From contig NZ_CP040078.1 in the NCBI RefSeq assembly GCF_005280735.1, forward strand, positions 3,534,001-3,598,000: DNA of 64,000 bases, read 5' to 3'. The notes under the pieces are model-generated. The model was not told the origin of the DNA. It ran no database searches and saw only the letters and a list, made by a program, of their open reading frames with translations. The position numbers and the translations under genes were made by a program. Shown piece by piece: positions 61,911-64,000 of the stretch. How positions within the stretch are numbered: the stretch's first letter is position 1; each line of letters starts with the position of its first letter. The DNA comes from Trinickia violacea. Lineage in GTDB: Bacteria > Pseudomonadota > Gammaproteobacteria > Burkholderiales > Burkholderiaceae.

Positions 61911-64000
61911 ATTTCGGCCAATGGATGCAGATGCACCGGCGGTCGTTGCTGTTCGTGATCGCGCTCGCCGCGCTTGCCGGCACGCTGACCGCCTTCCGTC
62001 TGCCGATCTCGCTGTTTCCGAACGTCGCGTTTCCGCGCGCGGTCGTCTCGCTCGATGCGGGCGACCGCCCCGCCGAGCAGATGGCGACGCTCGTCACGAT
62101 GCCCGTCGAAGAAGCGCTGCGCCGCGTGCCGAACGTGCTCGACGTGCAGTCGACAACGAGCCGCGGCGCCGCCGAGATCTCGCTCAACTTCGGGTGGGGC
62201 ACCGACATGGCGCAAGCCACATTGCAGGCCCAGTCCGCGATCAGCGAGATTCTCGCGTCGCTGCCGCAAGGCACGACCATGCAGGTGCGGCGCATGGACC
62301 CGACTGTGTTCCCGGTGCTCGCGTACAGCCTCACCTCGAAACAGCAATCGCTCTCGGCGCTGCACGATCTCGCGCAGTTTCAGATCCGGCCGCTGCTGTC
62401 GTCGCTGGAGGGTGTGGCGCGCGTCGACGTGATGGGCGGCGCGCAGGACGAATTCGAAGTCGAGACCGATCCCGAGCGGCTCGCCGCGTACAAGCTCTCG
62501 CTCGCGGATGTGTCGAAGGCGATCGGCGCGAGCAACGTGCTGATGGCGACCGGTCGCATCGAGGATCACTACAAGCTGTACCTCGTGATCGCGAACACGG
62601 CGATCACGCAGCTCGACGCGTTGAAGAACGTCGTCGTCGCCACAAACGGCGCGACGCAAATTCGCCTCGGCGATGTGGCGACGGTCCGCCAGGGCGTGAT
62701 ACCGCAATGGATGCGCGTGACCGCTGACGGTCAGGACGCCGTGCTCATCAACATCTATCAGCAACCCGGCGCGAACAGCGTCGCGATGGCCAAGGCGATC
62801 CGCGCGAAGCTCGCCGACTTTCAGAAGCAGATGCCGCCCGGCGTGCATCTCGCGAATTGGTACGACCAGAGCGAGCTCGTGGTCGCGTCGGCGAGCAGCG
62901 TGCGCGACGCGATCATGATCGGCGTCGTGCTCGCCGCGTTCACGCTGTTCGCGTTCCTGCGCAACTGGAAGATCACCGCGATCGCGGTCGCACTCGTGCC
63001 CATCGTGATGGCCGCGACGATCCTGCTGCTCGACGTGTTCGGCATGGGCTTCAACATCATGACGCTCGGCGGCATGGCGGCGGCCGTCGGCCTCGTGATC
63101 GACGACGCGATCGTGATGATCGAGCACATCGTGCGGCGCATGCGCGAAGCGGGCGCGCACGCCTTCCACGGCCGCGTGATGAGCGCGGCGCTCGAATTCA
63201 CGCGACCGCTCGCGGGCTCGTCGGCGGCGACGCTGATCATCTTCGTGCCGCTCGCGTTCCTGTCCGGCGTGACGGGCGCGTTTTTCAAGGCGCTGTCGGT
63301 GACGATGGCCAGCGCCCTCTTCATTTCGTTTCTCGTCACGTGGCTCGCGGTGCCGATCCTGTGCGATCGCTGGCTGAAGGCGAAAGACGCCGAGGAGCAC
63401 ACCGAATCGCGCTTCGCGCTGTGGATGAACCGGCGCTACATGTCCCTGATCGAGCACGTGACGGCGAAACCCGCGCTCGTGCTGATCGGGCTCGCGCCGC
63501 TCGTGATCGTGGCGGCGTTCGCGTCCACGCGCGTCGGCAGCGGCTTCATGCCGACGATGGACGAAGGCGGCTTCGTGCTCGACTACCACACCGAACCGGG
63601 CACCTCGATCACCGAGACAGACCGCCTGATGCAGCAGATCGAAGCGATCATCCGCGCGAATCCGAACGTCGCCAACTACTCGCGCCGCACGGGCGCGGGC
63701 CTCGGAGGCGACCTCAACGAGCCGAACAAGGGCGACTTCTTCGTGCGGCTGAAATCGGGCAAGCGCGAGCCGATCGAGACCGTGATGGAGGAAATCCGCT
63801 CGAAGATCGAGACGCAGGTGCCCGGCGTCAACATCGAACTCGCGCAGTTGATGGAAGACTTGATCGGCGATTTGACCGCCGTGCCGCAGCCGGTGCAGAT
63901 CAAGATCTACTCCGACGACCAGGACACGCTCGACGCCACCGCGCAGAAAGTCGCCGCGCGCATCGGCAAGATACCGGGCATCGTCGACGTGGATGACGGC
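61907..64000 (+). CDS. RND efflux pump (incomplete at the right edge)
   Basis: The first 698 residues of a resistance-nodulation-division transporter, the proton-driven pump of the operon. The N-terminal helix is followed by a periplasmic domain and helices TM2-TM6. The TM4 proton-relay motif GMAAAVGLVIDDAIVMIEHI has two adjacent aspartates, as in HAE1 and related drug or aromatic-compound exporters. Another signature is FGMGFNIMTLGGMAAAVGL. The gene continues past 64000 (family size about 1000-1050 residues). The substrate class is not decidable: the DD motif argues against a heavy-metal CusA-type pump. Confidence 0.9.
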   Translation, partial: MNFGQWMQMHRRSLLFVIALAALAGTLTAFRLPISLFPNVAFPRAVVSLDAGDRPAEQMATLVTMPVEEALRRVPNVLDVQSTTSRGAAEISLNFGWGTDMAQATLQAQSAISEILASLPQGTTMQVRRMDPTVFPVLAYSLTSKQQSLSALHDLAQFQIRPLLSSLEGVARVDVMGGAQDEFEVETDPERLAAYKLSLADVSKAIGASNVLMATGRIEDHYKLYLVIANTAITQLDALKNVVVATNGATQIRLGDVATVRQGVIPQWMRVTADGQDAVLINIYQQPGANSVAMAKAIRAKLADFQKQMPPGVHLANWYDQSELVVASASSVRDAIMIGVVLAAFTLFAFLRNWKITAIAVALVPIVMAATILLLDVFGMGFNIMTLGGMAAAVGLVIDDAIVMIEHIVRRMREAGAHAFHGRVMSAALEFTRPLAGSSAATLIIFVPLAFLSGVTGAFFKALSVTMASALFISFLVTWLAVPILCDRWLKAKDAEEHTESRFALWMNRRYMSLIEHVTAKPALVLIGLAPLVIVAAFASTRVGSGFMPTMDEGGFVLDYHTEPGTSITETDRLMQQIEAIIRANPNVANYSRRTGAGLGGDLNEPNKGDFFVRLKSGKREPIETVMEEIRSKIETQVPGVNIELAQLMEDLIGDLTAVPQPVQIKIYSDDQDTLDATAQKVAARIGKIPGIVDVDDG

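Overview
The window is G+C-rich DNA from a betaproteobacterium of the Burkholderiaceae, most likely Paraburkholderia, Caballeronia, Trinickia or a close relative. The main evidence is a collinear cepacian-type exopolysaccharide cluster (bceA-bceK order), a Wsp chemosensory operon, a DUF3562 small protein, and several LysR/TetR/AraC regulators each transcribed away from its likely target. No rRNA, tRNA, CRISPR array, intact insertion sequence or prophage was seen.

Layout. 1-4 kb: the tail of an unknown gene, a Pat-type acyl-CoA-synthetase/GNAT fusion and a divergent GcvA-like LysR regulator. 4-8 kb (minus): cyoABCD, the cytochrome bo3 ubiquinol oxidase, ending in a clear terminator. 8.4-11.6 kb (minus): a Tat-exported metallophosphoesterase with a periplasmic cupredoxin, behind a candidate ECF-type promoter, then prfC (RF3). 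11.6-27.2 kb: the exopolysaccharide cluster. bceB-C-D-E-F-G-H-I-J-K run on the minus strand and bceA diverges from them on the plus strand. Precursor synthesis (bceA, bceC), the priming transferase (bceB), export control (bceD phosphatase, bceE outer-membrane channel, bceF tyrosine kinase), glycosyltransferases (bceG, H, J, K) and a polymerase (bceI) are all present; no flippase or acyltransferase is. A roughly 570-bp palindromic element splits the operon between bceC and bceD. Converging on bceA is a 386-residue protein whose N-terminus is an IS5-type transposase DNA-binding domain with no transposase catalytic core.

29-31.7 kb (minus): a rubrerythrin / Fe-S (CCG-domain) protein / DUF3501 redox module. 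31.9-34.7 kb: a TetR regulator diverging from a Tat-exported YVTN beta-propeller and a sterol-desaturase-type membrane hydroxylase. 35-44 kb (plus): a complete, tightly overlapping wspABCDEFR operon ending in a c-di-GMP synthase with intact active and inhibitory sites. It lies about 8 kb from the exopolysaccharide cluster. Beyond it, a lipoprotein cassette is flanked by two diverged copies of the wspR 3' end. 45-49 kb: small DUF1488-like and DUF3562 proteins, a NYN-LOTUS RNA-binding protein, and a cytochrome P450 divergent from an AraC regulator. 50-55.4 kb: a MFS / VOC / SAM-hydrolase operon with a divergent LysR, an aldo/keto reductase with its own divergent LysR, and a small exported Trp/Arg/Glu/His repeat protein. 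55.9-58 kb: a receiver-domain fragment and a hybrid histidine kinase. 58-64 kb: an XRE-cupin regulator with a GNAT, then a TolC-like / adaptor / RND pump operon that runs off the right edge.

Starts were set by ribosome-binding sites, overlaps and family N-termini. Three genes (bceJ, the TolC-like gene and wspF) appear to use TTG or GTG. All family assignments come from reading motifs; no database search was run.
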